From positions 1-10,250 of the forward strand of contig JAIYAJ010000290.1 of the NCBI GenBank assembly GCA_027489105.1: 10,250 bases of DNA, given 5' to 3'. This document shows, piece by piece, positions 1 through 7,254 of this stretch. Every line of letters begins with the position of its first letter. Position 1 is the first letter of the stretch. The DNA is from Zymomonas sp. (GTDB lineage: Bacteria > Pseudomonadota > Alphaproteobacteria > Sphingomonadales > Sphingomonadaceae). The notes below the pieces were generated by a model. The model did no database searches and was not told the origin of the DNA. It was given only the letters and a program-made list of their open reading frames with translations. The translations under genes were made by a program, and so were the position numbers.

Positions 1-1
1 G

Positions 2-436
2 ACCAAAGGCGCGCCCTTCGCCTATCAGCGCGCGACGGTGGAGCAGGGCCTCGGCGCCAAGGCGCTGGATCTGCTCGTGAAGTTCGACGAGGCGCTGTCC
101 GCCGATCTGATGGTCCCGCAAGCCCTGCCGCTGCTCGAAACCGCCCTGACCGACAAGGCCATTCCGGCAGAGGAACGGCTGCGCGTCGTCGCCAGCATGG
201 ACCTCGCGCTCGGCCTCGATCTTCTGCGCATGCGCCGTATCGACCTGCGCATGAAGCCGGAAGGCGCGACGATCGCAGAGGAAGAGATCGAACAGCTGCT
301 CGAACAGCGCCAGAGTGCCCGCGCCGCCAAGGATTATGCGGAGTCCGATCGCCTGCGCGATGTGCTGGCCGAGCGTGGCGTGGTGGCGATGGACGGCGCC
401 GGCGCGATGCGCTGGGATTGGCGGATCGAGCTGTAA
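2..436 (+). CDS. cysS: Cysteinyl-tRNA synthetase, C-terminal part (5' end outside window)
   Basis: This is the last 144 residues of what looks like cysteine--tRNA ligase, the cytoplasmic enzyme that charges tRNA-Cys. The reading frame is open from base 2, so the gene starts upstream of the window; the GTG at 38 is an internal valine codon. Two stretches support the call: an early helix reading FDEALSADLMVPQALPLLE, which matches the F-x-x-AL-x-DL-N-x-P-x-AL signature of the CysRS anticodon-side helical region, and a late stretch, ARAAKDYAESDRLRDVLAERG, followed by a short aspartate- and tryptophan-containing tail, which matches the KD-x-x-x-(A/S)D-x-x-RD-x-L-x-x-x-G pattern ending the family. 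The HIGH and KMSKS motifs and zinc ligands lie upstream and cannot be checked. The gene ends at TAA 434-436, 124 bp before the next gene. The assignment rests on remembered family patterns. Confidence 0.85.
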   Translation, partial: TKGAPFAYQRATVEQGLGAKALDLLVKFDEALSADLMVPQALPLLETALTDKAIPAEERLRVVASMDLALGLDLLRMRRIDLRMKPEGATIAEEEIEQLLEQRQSARAAKDYAESDRLRDVLAERGVVAMDGAGAMRWDWRIEL

Positions 437-437
437 A

Positions 438-452
438 ATTCCGTTGCGGAAT
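438..452 (+). terminator. Small hairpin just after cysS, possible weak terminator
   Basis: ATTCCG and CGGAAT form a perfect 6-bp inverted repeat around the loop TTG, beginning one base after the cysS stop codon. No run of T follows (the next bases are CAAAAGCC), so it is not a textbook intrinsic terminator. It could end or stabilise the cysS transcript, or be chance. Confidence 0.3.
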
Positions 453-560
453 CAAAAGCCCGGCCGACATAAAAAGAGCCTGTTCGACGTCGTGGAAATG
501 CAATAGCAATCCTTCATTCTTCGGTCGCAGCAGGGGCGCGACGCGCAAGAGGGGGCATAT

Positions 561-2213
561 ATGGCGACAAAGGCATCCGATCTCTTCATCCAATGCCTGG
601 AGGAAGAGGGCTGTGAATATATCTTCGGCGTTCCCGGCGAAGAAAACCTCGACATGCTCGACAGCCTGTCTCGCTCGACGAAGATCAAGCTGATCCTGAC
701 CCGGCACGAACAGGGTGCCGGCTTCATGGCAGCGACCTATGGCCGCCACACCGGCAAGACCGGCGTCTGCATGGCGACGCTCGGGCCGGGTGCCACCAAT
801 TTCGTCACGGCGGCGGCTTATGCCCAGCTCGGGGGCATGCCGATCCTGATGGTCACCGGCCAGAAGCCGATCAAGAAATCCAAGCAGGGTCGCTTCCAGA
901 TTCTCGAGGTGGTCGAGATGATGAAGCCGATCACCAAGTTCACCCACCAGCTCGCCTCGGCCGACAATATCCCGAGCCGCATTCGCGAGGCCTATCGCCT
1001 GGCGGAAGAGGAAAAGCCCGGCGCGACCCATATCGAATTTCCCGAGGACATCGCCGACGAGCATACCGACTCCCTTCCGATCAAGGCCTCGCTCGCGCGA
1101 CGCCCGGAGGCCGAGGACAAGGCAGTTCGTGCTGCCGTAAAGATGATCGAGGACGCCCGGTCGCCGATCCTGGTGATCGGCGCGGGCGGCAACCGCAAGC
1201 AGACCAGCCGGATGCTGCTGCAGTTCATCGAGAAGACCGGCATCCCCTTCGTCACCACCCAGCTCGGCAAAGGCGTGATCGACGAATGCCACCCCAAATT
1301 CCTCGGCTGCGCTGCGCTGTCGGCCGGCGACTTCGTCCATCGTTCGATCGAACATGCCGATCTGATCATCAATGTCGGACATGACGTTATCGAAAAGCCG
1401 CCCTTCTTCATGCAGAATGGCGGCACCCCGGTCATCCACGTCAGCTCGAAGACGGCCGAGGTCGACCCGGTCTATTTCCCGCAGGTCGAGGTGATCGGCG
1501 ACATCGCCAACGCCATCTGGAAGATGCAGAAGGACATCGTGCCCTCGGGCCGCTGGAATTTCGATTTCATGCACAAGGCTCGGCAGGCCGAGGTCGCGCA
1601 CACCGAGTCGCTCGAAGACGACACCCGCTTCCCGATCTTCCCGCCACATCTGGTGCGCGAAATTCGCAAGGCGATGCCCGCCGACGGGATCATCTGCCTC
1701 GACAACGGCGTCTACAAGATCTGGTTCGCCCGCAACTATCCGGCGCGCCAGCAGAACACGGTTCTGCTCGACAATGCGCTCGCGACGATGGGCGCCGGCC
1801 TGCCGTCGGCCATGGCATCGGCGATGGTCTATCCCGACCGCAAGATCATGGCGATCTGCGGCGACGGCGGCTTCATGATGAACAGCCAGGAAATGGAGAC
1901 TGCGGTCCGCCTCGGCCTGAACCTCACCGTGCTGATCCTGAACGACAACAGCTATGGCATGATCCGCTGGAAGCAGGCGAACATGGGCTTCAAGGATTGG
2001 GGCCTGACCTACAACAACCCGGATTTCGTCAAATATGCCGAGAGCTATGGCGCCAAGGGGCATCGCGTCGAGAGCGCCGAGCATCTGACGCAGTTGCTCA
2101 AGGAATGCCTCGACACGCCTGGTGTCCACCTGATCGATTGCCCGGTCGATTATTCGGAGAACGATCAGATCCTGAACAAGGACATCAAGACGCTGAGCAA
2201 GCAGGTTTCCTGA
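561..2213 (+). CDS. AlsS-type acetolactate synthase, large (catalytic) subunit; ThDP-dependent
   Basis: A 550-residue cytoplasmic thiamine-diphosphate enzyme of the acetohydroxyacid synthase superfamily, expected to join two pyruvates into 2-acetolactate with loss of CO2. The three family domains are present in order: an N-terminal pyrimidine-binding domain (about 1-170) with the conserved glutamate E50 in RHEQGAGFMA; a central domain (about 185-325); and a C-terminal pyrophosphate-binding domain with the metal/ThDP motif starting GDGG at 434 and ending in the ND pair at 461-462. The tail (VKYAESYGAKGHRVES, then CPVDYSEN) resembles catabolic AlsS proteins more than biosynthetic IlvB. No small regulatory subunit gene (ilvH/ilvN type) is next to it, which fits a catabolic form. 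The ATG at 561 is preceded by a strong AAGAGGGGG ribosome site at 547-555. It is followed after 69 bp by an aldehyde dehydrogenase gene, so another 2-oxoacid or aldehyde acceptor is possible; the precise substrate is not certain. Confidence 0.85.
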   Translation: MATKASDLFIQCLEEEGCEYIFGVPGEENLDMLDSLSRSTKIKLILTRHEQGAGFMAATYGRHTGKTGVCMATLGPGATNFVTAAAYAQLGGMPILMVTGQKPIKKSKQGRFQILEVVEMMKPITKFTHQLASADNIPSRIREAYRLAEEEKPGATHIEFPEDIADEHTDSLPIKASLARRPEAEDKAVRAAVKMIEDARSPILVIGAGGNRKQTSRMLLQFIEKTGIPFVTTQLGKGVIDECHPKFLGCAALSAGDFVHRSIEHADLIINVGHDVIEKPPFFMQNGGTPVIHVSSKTAEVDPVYFPQVEVIGDIANAIWKMQKDIVPSGRWNFDFMHKARQAEVAHTESLEDDTRFPIFPPHLVREIRKAMPADGIICLDNGVYKIWFARNYPARQQNTVLLDNALATMGAGLPSAMASAMVYPDRKIMAICGDGGFMMNSQEMETAVRLGLNLTVLILNDNSYGMIRWKQANMGFKDWGLTYNNPDFVKYAESYGAKGHRVESAEHLTQLLKECLDTPGVHLIDCPVDYSENDQILNKDIKTLSKQVS

Positions 2214-2282
2214 CGGCAAGCCTCGTTCTCGCCGCTGTCGACGGGCGGGGCGCCCCATGAAGTATAGAGACGGACAACTGCG

Positions 2283-3719
2283 ATGAAGCTCAAAGACACT
2301 TACCCCCTGTACCTCGCCAACGAGGCGCAGCAGCCGAACACCGACCTGAAGGTGACCGACAAGTTCACCGGCGAGGTCGCGACACGGGTTGCGCTTGCCG
2401 ATGCCAAGACGATCGACGCGGCGATCGCCTGGACAGTGAAGGCCGCCGAACCGATGGCGAAGATGGCCAGCTATGAACGGCAGGCGGTGCTGCAGCACTG
2501 TGTCGATCGCTTCACCGAGCGCAAGGATGAACTGGCCTATGCGCTGTGCATCGAGGCCGGCAAGCCGATCAACGATTCGCGCGGCGAGGTCGGGCGGCTG
2601 ATCGACACCTTCCGGATCGCTGCCGAGGAATCGGTCCGCATGACCGGCGAGGTCCAACCGCTCGACATCAGCCCGCGCGCCAAAGGCTATCAGGGAATCT
2701 GGAAGCGGGTGCCGATCGGCCCCTGCTCGTTCATCTCGCCGTTCAACTTCCCGCTGAACCTCGCCGCACACAAGGTCGCGCCCGCCATCGCTGTGGGCTG
2801 CCCCTTCGTCATGAAGCCGGCAAGCCGCACGCCGCTCGGCGCGATCATCATGGGCGAGGTACTGGCCGAGACCGACCTGCCCAAGGGCGCCTTCTCGATC
2901 CTGCCCGCCTCGCGCGACGGTGCCGACCTGTTCACCACCGACGAGCGCCTGAAACTGCTCTCCTTCACCGGCTCGCCCGATGTGGGCTGGGACCTGAAGG
3001 CGCGCGCCGGCAAGAAGAAGGTCGTGCTGGAACTGGGCGGCAATGCCGCCGTCGTGATCGATGCCGATGCGGATCTGGAAGACGCGGTCGCGCGGGTGGT
3101 GTTCGGGGCCTTCTATCAGTCGGGTCAGTCGTGCATCGGCGTGCAGCGCATCCTCGTTCATGACGCAGTCTATGACGCGTTCAAGGATAAGCTGGTCGCC
3201 AAGACGAAGACCCTGATCGCCGGCAACCCGCATGACGAAAAGACCTTTGTCGGACCGATGATCGACGTGAAGGAGGCCGAGCGCCTCGACAACTGGGTCC
3301 AGGAGGCGACCGCCAAGGGCGCTACGCTGCTCTGTGGCGGCGGTCGCGTCGGCGCGATGCTCGAGGCGACGCTGCTCGAGGGGGTTTCGCCCGACACCAA
3401 GCTCAACCGCGAGGAAGCTTTCGGTCCCGTCGCCTTCCTGATCCGCTTCAGCCAGTGGAAGGAAGCGCTCGACATCGTCAACGACTCGAAGTTCGGGCTT
3501 CAGGCCGGCATCTTCACCCGCGACATCTTCAAGATCCTCGACGCGTGGGACGATCTCGACGTGGGCGGCGTGGTCGTCAACGACGTGCCCAGCTACCGGG
3601 TCGACAACATGCCCTATGGCGGCGTCAAGGACTCGGGCCTCGGCCGCGAGGGCATACGCTTCGCGATGGAGGACATGACCGAGATCCGGAACCTCGTCAT
3701 CCGGCGGCGTCCGCACTGA
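2283..3719 (+). CDS. NAD(P)-dependent aldehyde dehydrogenase
   Basis: A complete 478-residue member of the aldehyde dehydrogenase superfamily, which oxidises an aldehyde to the acid (or, in some members, a CoA ester) using NAD(P)+. Catalytic features are visible: N155 in SPFNFPLNL, cofactor-contacting K178 in MKPAS, the Rossmann-fold turn SFTGSPDVG (227-235), the general base E250 in LELGGN, the nucleophile C284 in SGQSCIG, E378 in REEAFGP, and the C-terminal MPYGGVKDSGLGREG. Length is normal for the family. From memory the sequence leans to the lactaldehyde/phosphonoacetaldehyde-like branch, but the substrate cannot be assigned. The ATG at 2283 follows GAGACGGA (2267-2274) with 8-bp spacing. 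A ten-codon reading frame (2257-2286) overlaps this start. The gene probably belongs to the same transcript as the acetolactate synthase before it; no terminator-like structure is seen after its TGA. Confidence 0.9.
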   Translation: MKLKDTYPLYLANEAQQPNTDLKVTDKFTGEVATRVALADAKTIDAAIAWTVKAAEPMAKMASYERQAVLQHCVDRFTERKDELAYALCIEAGKPINDSRGEVGRLIDTFRIAAEESVRMTGEVQPLDISPRAKGYQGIWKRVPIGPCSFISPFNFPLNLAAHKVAPAIAVGCPFVMKPASRTPLGAIIMGEVLAETDLPKGAFSILPASRDGADLFTTDERLKLLSFTGSPDVGWDLKARAGKKKVVLELGGNAAVVIDADADLEDAVARVVFGAFYQSGQSCIGVQRILVHDAVYDAFKDKLVAKTKTLIAGNPHDEKTFVGPMIDVKEAERLDNWVQEATAKGATLLCGGGRVGAMLEATLLEGVSPDTKLNREEAFGPVAFLIRFSQWKEALDIVNDSKFGLQAGIFTRDIFKILDAWDDLDVGGVVVNDVPSYRVDNMPYGGVKDSGLGREGIRFAMEDMTEIRNLVIRRRPH

Positions 3720-3734
3720 CAAGCGTTTGAATGA

Positions 3735-3763
3735 TTGCACTTTGAGCGCGAAAGAGAGATACG
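3735..3763 (+). promoter_or_regulatory. Possible promoter for the cytochrome operon
   Basis: In the 116-bp gap between the aldehyde dehydrogenase and the first cytochrome gene, TTGCAC (3735-3740) followed 16-17 bp later by AGATAC or GATACG (3757-3763) resembles a degenerate housekeeping -35/-10 pair. The -10 match is weak. It would start transcription about 65 bp before the TTG start codon. Promoters of GC-rich alphaproteobacteria are hard to call by eye, so this is only a candidate. Confidence 0.25.
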
Positions 3764-3777
3764 TCACGGCATCGTGA
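3764..3777 (+). promoter_or_regulatory. Palindrome TCACG-N4-CGTGA, candidate operator
   Basis: A perfect 5-bp inverted repeat around GCAT lies immediately downstream of the candidate -10 box and about 60 bp before the first cytochrome gene. A dimeric repressor bound here would block initiation. It does not match the FNR/FixK (TTGAT-N4-ATCAA) pattern. A repeat this short may be chance. Confidence 0.3.
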
Positions 3778-3822
3778 TCGCCCAGGGGCAAGTGGTGGCG
3801 TAACGAAGGGGCATCGGCAGTT

Positions 3823-3828
3823 AGGGAG
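3823..3828 (+). promoter_or_regulatory. Ribosome binding site supporting a TTG start
   Basis: AGGGAG lies 7 bp before TTG at 3836. The first in-frame ATG is at 3986, after the signal peptide and just before the first haem motif, so this site is what decides the start. Confidence 0.65.
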
Positions 3829-3835
3829 CGCCGAA

Positions 3836-5242
3836 TTGGGGGGTAAAGTCGCGAGCAGACTGTCCGTCATCTGCGGACTGGTCGTGGCGGGGATACTCGC
3901 CGTAACGGCGCTTGCCTTCGGCATCAGCGGCGCGGCCGAACGCGCCGTTGCCGCCTCGGCGTCGCCCGCCTCCACCGCCACGCACATGGGCGTTGCATCC
4001 TGTTCCGGGTCGACCTGCCATGGGCGCAGCGAACCCACCGGCAAGGTCGTCCGGCAGGACGAAATTCTGATCTGGCAGGCAAGTTCGAGCAGCACGGGCG
4101 CGCACAGCCGCGCCTTCGCCGTCCTCGCCTCTCCGCGTGGTCAGGCGATCGCCGCGAAGATGGGCATCGGGCCCGCCACCTCTGCCGCCGAATGCCTCGG
4201 ATGCCATGCCGATCCGGCCCCCGCCGGCGCGCGCGGACCCCGCTGGCAGGTCAGCGACGGCGTCGGCTGCGAAGGATGCCACGGCGCCTCGCAGAATTGG
4301 CTGTCGAGCCATTATGCGGTCGGCCAGACCCACGCCTCCAACGTGGCCAAGGGGCTATACCCCCTCGACCAGCCCCGCGCCCGCGCCGAGAAATGCCTCG
4401 ACTGCCATCTCGGCAGCGACCGTCCGGGTCAGTTCGTCTCGCACCGGATCATGGCCGCTGGCCATCCCCGCGTGTCCTTCGAGGTCGACCTCTTCTCGGC
4501 GCTGCAGCAGCATCATGACGAGGATGCCGACTATCTCCGTCGCAAGCCCCACATGGACAATGTCCAGCTCTGGGCGGTCGGACAGGCCTCGGCGGTAAGC
4601 CGCATCACCAGCCTCTTCGCCAATCCGCGGCTGGGCAGCGACGGCGTCTTCCCGGAAATCTATTTCTTCGATTGCCATAGCTGCCACCGGCAGATCGTCG
4701 ACGGGCCAAGCGGCAAGGCCAATTGGGTCGCCAATCCCGGCCGTCCTATCCCGTCGGGCATGCCGCCGTTCAACGACGAGAACATGATCATGCTGTCGGC
4801 CGCGTCGAAGGTGCTGTCGCCGGGCGCTGCAGCCAAGTTCGATGCGGCTTCGCGCGGCTTCCATGCCGCACTGGCCAAGGACCGCGCGAGCGCTGTGTCG
4901 GCGGCCCGCACGCTAGGCGCTGCAGCCTCCACGCTCGCCGACAGCCTGTCACGCAGCCCGGTGACCTCGGCGCAGACCTTCGCGATCGTCGAGGCGATCG
5001 CGGGCGACGCCGTTGCGCCGCGCTTCACCGATTATGAGGGTTCGGCCCAGGCGGTCATGGCGCTCGACACGCTTCTCAACGGCCTCGTGCGCCAAGGCCA
5101 TGTCAGTGAAGCCCGCGCCAAGTCGGCTCGCGGCGCGATCGACCGGGCCTATAAGGCGGTGGGCAACAGCAATAGCTACAAGCCGGCCGAATTCCGCTCG
5201 GCCCTTGGCCAGGCGGCTGCGGCGATCAGGGCGCTCAAATGA
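3836..5242 (+). CDS. Exported pentahaem c-type cytochrome, cytochrome c554-like
   Basis: A 468-residue periplasmic or membrane-anchored electron-transfer protein. A hydrophobic stretch (about 11-31) after K4 and R8 and an AVAASA-like cleavage region near 38-43 form a Sec signal. Four CXXCH haem sites are visible (C120-H124, C145-H149, C187-H191, C280-H284) plus a first site of the longer CX4CH type (C56-H62), giving five probable haems. The order SGSTCHG, then a tryptophan and histidine-rich stretch, then DGVGCEGCHG resembles the cytochrome c554 family of multihaem proteins. Histidines H90, H159, H203 and H210 are possible distal haem ligands. From about residue 317 the protein has no haem motif and is alanine-rich and probably helical. 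Translation starts at TTG, supported by AGGGAG with 7-bp spacing. Its stop overlaps the next start by 4 bp (ATGA). The likely role is periplasmic electron carrier of the cluster; a redox enzyme on N or S compounds is an alternative. Confidence 0.88.
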   Translation: MGGKVASRLSVICGLVVAGILAVTALAFGISGAAERAVAASASPASTATHMGVASCSGSTCHGRSEPTGKVVRQDEILIWQASSSSTGAHSRAFAVLASPRGQAIAAKMGIGPATSAAECLGCHADPAPAGARGPRWQVSDGVGCEGCHGASQNWLSSHYAVGQTHASNVAKGLYPLDQPRARAEKCLDCHLGSDRPGQFVSHRIMAAGHPRVSFEVDLFSALQQHHDEDADYLRRKPHMDNVQLWAVGQASAVSRITSLFANPRLGSDGVFPEIYFFDCHSCHRQIVDGPSGKANWVANPGRPIPSGMPPFNDENMIMLSAASKVLSPGAAAKFDAASRGFHAALAKDRASAVSAARTLGAAASTLADSLSRSPVTSAQTFAIVEAIAGDAVAPRFTDYEGSAQAVMALDTLLNGLVRQGHVSEARAKSARGAIDRAYKAVGNSNSYKPAEFRSALGQAAAAIRALK

Positions 5243-7254
5243 TGTTTCGTTCGCGTTCGGTCGCCGCTCTCACCAGCCTCGCCTTCGTTCTCGCTTCCTG
5301 CGGTGGTGGCGGCAGCGGTAGCAGCACTCCGACCCCCACGCCGACCCCGACACCTACGGACAACCGGCTCTACGCGGCGCCCGTCCAGGAGTCGCTGACG
5401 GCAGCCGATGTCCAGAAGGTGCTGGCACAGGCGATCGAGGAAGCCATCGCCCGCAACAAGCCCTCGGTGATCGCCATCACCGACCGCGTCGGCAATGTCC
5501 TCGCCGTCTATCAGATGACCGGCGCGCCGACCGTGTTCATGGCCAAGACGACGCACCGGGTCGTGACGCCGACCGATGTCGAAGGCCTCGTCATCAACGG
5601 CTCGCCCGCCGCCAATCCGCTGGCGGCAGGCGCAATCGCCAAGGCGATCACCGGCGCCTATCTGTCCTCGTCGGGCAACGCCTTCTCGACGCGCACGGCA
5701 AGCTTCATCGTCCAGGAACATTATCCCCCGGGCAATAACCAGCTGGCCGCCGGACCGCTGTTCGGCGTGCAGTTCAGCCAGTTGCCCTGCTCCGACTTTG
5801 CCAGCCGTTACGCGGCTGCCGGCGGCGCTGCGGCCCTGATCGGTCCCAAGCGTTCGCCGCTGGGGCTGGCCGCCGATCCGGGCGGCTTTCCGCTCTACAA
5901 AAATGGCGTCGTCGTCGGCGGCATCGGCGTGATGTCCGACGGGCTCTACGGCTATGACCCCAATGTCGACGACATCGACACCGACGACGATGAATATATT
6001 GCGACGGCGGGCACGATCGGCTTCGAGGCGCCAGAGGCGATCCGCGCCAACAATATCCAAGCGGTGGTCCAGTTGCGCTACAGCGACGCGTCCACGCCGA
6101 ACCTGAAATCGAACCCGAGCGCAGCGCGTGCCTTCTCGGCCTTTGCGGGGACCACGACAGGCTCGCTCGTCTCCATCCCGGGCTATTATGCGCAGGGCGT
6201 CACCCCGACGGTTCTGGCCGGCGTGGCCTATGGGTCGGAAGCATCGGGCTATCGGCCTGTCACCGCCTCCGAGCGCAGCGCCGGCAGCACGCTGGACAAT
6301 GTCGACGCCTATATACTCACCGACGGTTCGGGCAGCAATCGCTACCCCATAAGAGGCGGCACCGATGGCGCCGAGGTATCGAGCCCGCTGACGGCGGCCG
6401 AAGTGAAGGCGGTCCTCGAAGAAGCCTTTACGGTGATGAGCCGCGCCCGCGCGCAGATCCGCAAGCCGCTCGACAGCCGCGCGCAGGTCACGATCTCCCT
6501 CGTCGACACGCGCGGTACGATATTGGCGATGGCGCGTTCGCCCGACGCCCCCGTCTTCGGCACCGATGTTTCGCTGCAGAAGGCGCGCACGGCGGCCTTT
6601 TTCTCGGGATCGCACGCGGCACCCGACCTGCTCGGCAATCCCAGCACCGACGTCCAGTCCTTCGTCCAGAAGGTACGGACCTTCCTGAACGATCCGCAGG
6701 CGCTGACCGGCAAGACCGCCTTTGCGGACCGCTCGGGCGGCAATCTGTCACGCCCCTTCTTCCCCGACGGTGAAGTCGATCGGCCCAATGGTCCGCTGTC
6801 GCGTCCGCTGAACCGGTGGAGTCCCTTTTCGACAGGGCTTCAGAGCGCGCTGATCTTCACCAATCTGGCGCAGCATCTCGGCTTCGTTCTCGGTGCCTCG
6901 TCGGAAGACACGCGGCGCCGGTGCACCTTCACGCCCGATGTCTCCGGAGCCGCGCAGATCCGGCTCCAGAACGGCATCCAGATCTTCCCCGGTTCGGTGC
7001 CCATCTATCGCGGCAACACGCTGGTCGGCGCGATCGGCGTGTCGGGCGACGGTATCGACCAGGACGACATGATCTCCTTCCTGGGTCTGCACAATGGCGG
7101 CGCCCGCATCGGCACCATAGGCAATGCGCCCAAGGATATCCGGGCGGACCAGATCGTCGTGGCGATCGGGGCTGGCGTGCGGCTGCGCTATGTGAACTGT
7201 CCGTTCGCGCCCTTCCTCGACACGTCCGATCAGGACGTCTGCGGCGGCAAGTGA
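5239..7254 (+). CDS. Lipoprotein with two GlcG/HbpS-like (DUF336-type) domains
   Basis: A 671-residue predicted lipoprotein. The N-terminus has arginines at 4 and 6, a hydrophobic core and the lipobox LASC, giving lipidated C21; glycine at +2 favours transfer to the outer membrane by the Lol rule known from E. coli. A glycine/serine stretch and a five-fold Pro-Thr repeat (31-40) form a flexible tether. Two copies of a GlcG/HbpS-like fold follow, about 52-280 and 384-652. Each opens with LTAA(D/E)V-x-x-VL-x-x-A and a strand like ITDRVGNVLAVYQMTGAP or LVDTRGTILAMARSPDAP, and closes with FPLYKNGVVVGGIGVMSDG or VPIYRGNTLVGAIGVSGDG. Both copies are longer than a single GlcG (about 140 residues) because of inserts. 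HbpS of Streptomyces binds haem; whether this protein does is an inference. Start ATG 5239 overlaps the preceding stop and has AGGG 7 bp upstream; the ATG at 5242 is an alternative. It sits between a cytochrome and an outer-membrane barrel, suggesting a structural or haem-related partner. Confidence 0.82.
   Translation: MMFRSRSVAALTSLAFVLASCGGGGSGSSTPTPTPTPTPTDNRLYAAPVQESLTAADVQKVLAQAIEEAIARNKPSVIAITDRVGNVLAVYQMTGAPTVFMAKTTHRVVTPTDVEGLVINGSPAANPLAAGAIAKAITGAYLSSSGNAFSTRTASFIVQEHYPPGNNQLAAGPLFGVQFSQLPCSDFASRYAAAGGAAALIGPKRSPLGLAADPGGFPLYKNGVVVGGIGVMSDGLYGYDPNVDDIDTDDDEYIATAGTIGFEAPEAIRANNIQAVVQLRYSDASTPNLKSNPSAARAFSAFAGTTTGSLVSIPGYYAQGVTPTVLAGVAYGSEASGYRPVTASERSAGSTLDNVDAYILTDGSGSNRYPIRGGTDGAEVSSPLTAAEVKAVLEEAFTVMSRARAQIRKPLDSRAQVTISLVDTRGTILAMARSPDAPVFGTDVSLQKARTAAFFSGSHAAPDLLGNPSTDVQSFVQKVRTFLNDPQALTGKTAFADRSGGNLSRPFFPDGEVDRPNGPLSRPLNRWSPFSTGLQSALIFTNLAQHLGFVLGASSEDTRRRCTFTPDVSGAAQIRLQNGIQIFPGSVPIYRGNTLVGAIGVSGDGIDQDDMISFLGLHNGGARIGTIGNAPKDIRADQIVVAIGAGVRLRYVNCPFAPFLDTSDQDVCGGK
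5326..5358 (+). repeat. Short Thr-Pro coding repeat in the lipoprotein linker
   Basis: Degenerate 6-base units (CCN-ACN) repeat five times after an initial ACT codon and encode alternating proline and threonine at residues 30-40 of the lipoprotein. It forms the extended tether between the lipid anchor and the first folded domain. Codon choice varies between units, so it has been kept at protein level rather than being a fresh DNA slippage. Confidence 0.8.

Noticed and set aside
38..40. GTG at 38 as the start of a small separate gene
   Set aside because: The frame continues open to the window's left edge with sequence in keeping with CysRS, so this is an internal valine codon.
485..492. Palindrome CGACGTCG upstream of the acetolactate synthase gene
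   Set aside because: Eight bases with no convincing promoter around it; too short to call an operator in this GC-rich background.
2247..2256. Perfect palindrome GGGGCGCCCC between the acetolactate synthase and dehydrogenase genes
   Set aside because: It has no loop and no following T run, so it is not a terminator. Ten GC-only bases are easily a chance palindrome here.
3821..4333. Minus-strand frame across the start of the pentahaem cytochrome gene
   Set aside because: It is antisense to the signal peptide and first haem sites, and its translation is Gly/Arg/Ala-rich without motifs.
5176..6615. Long open frame on the minus strand (479 codons) opposite the lipoprotein gene
   Set aside because: It is antisense to a gene with a clear signal, lipobox and domains. 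Its translation is Arg/Gly/Asp-rich with no recognisable motif, as expected for a mirror frame in GC-rich DNA.
6816..7253. Upstream extension of the barrel frame by 146 codons
   Set aside because: It lies wholly within the lipoprotein gene and translates to Arg/His-rich noise. ATG 7254 gives a proper signal peptide and the usual stop-start overlap.
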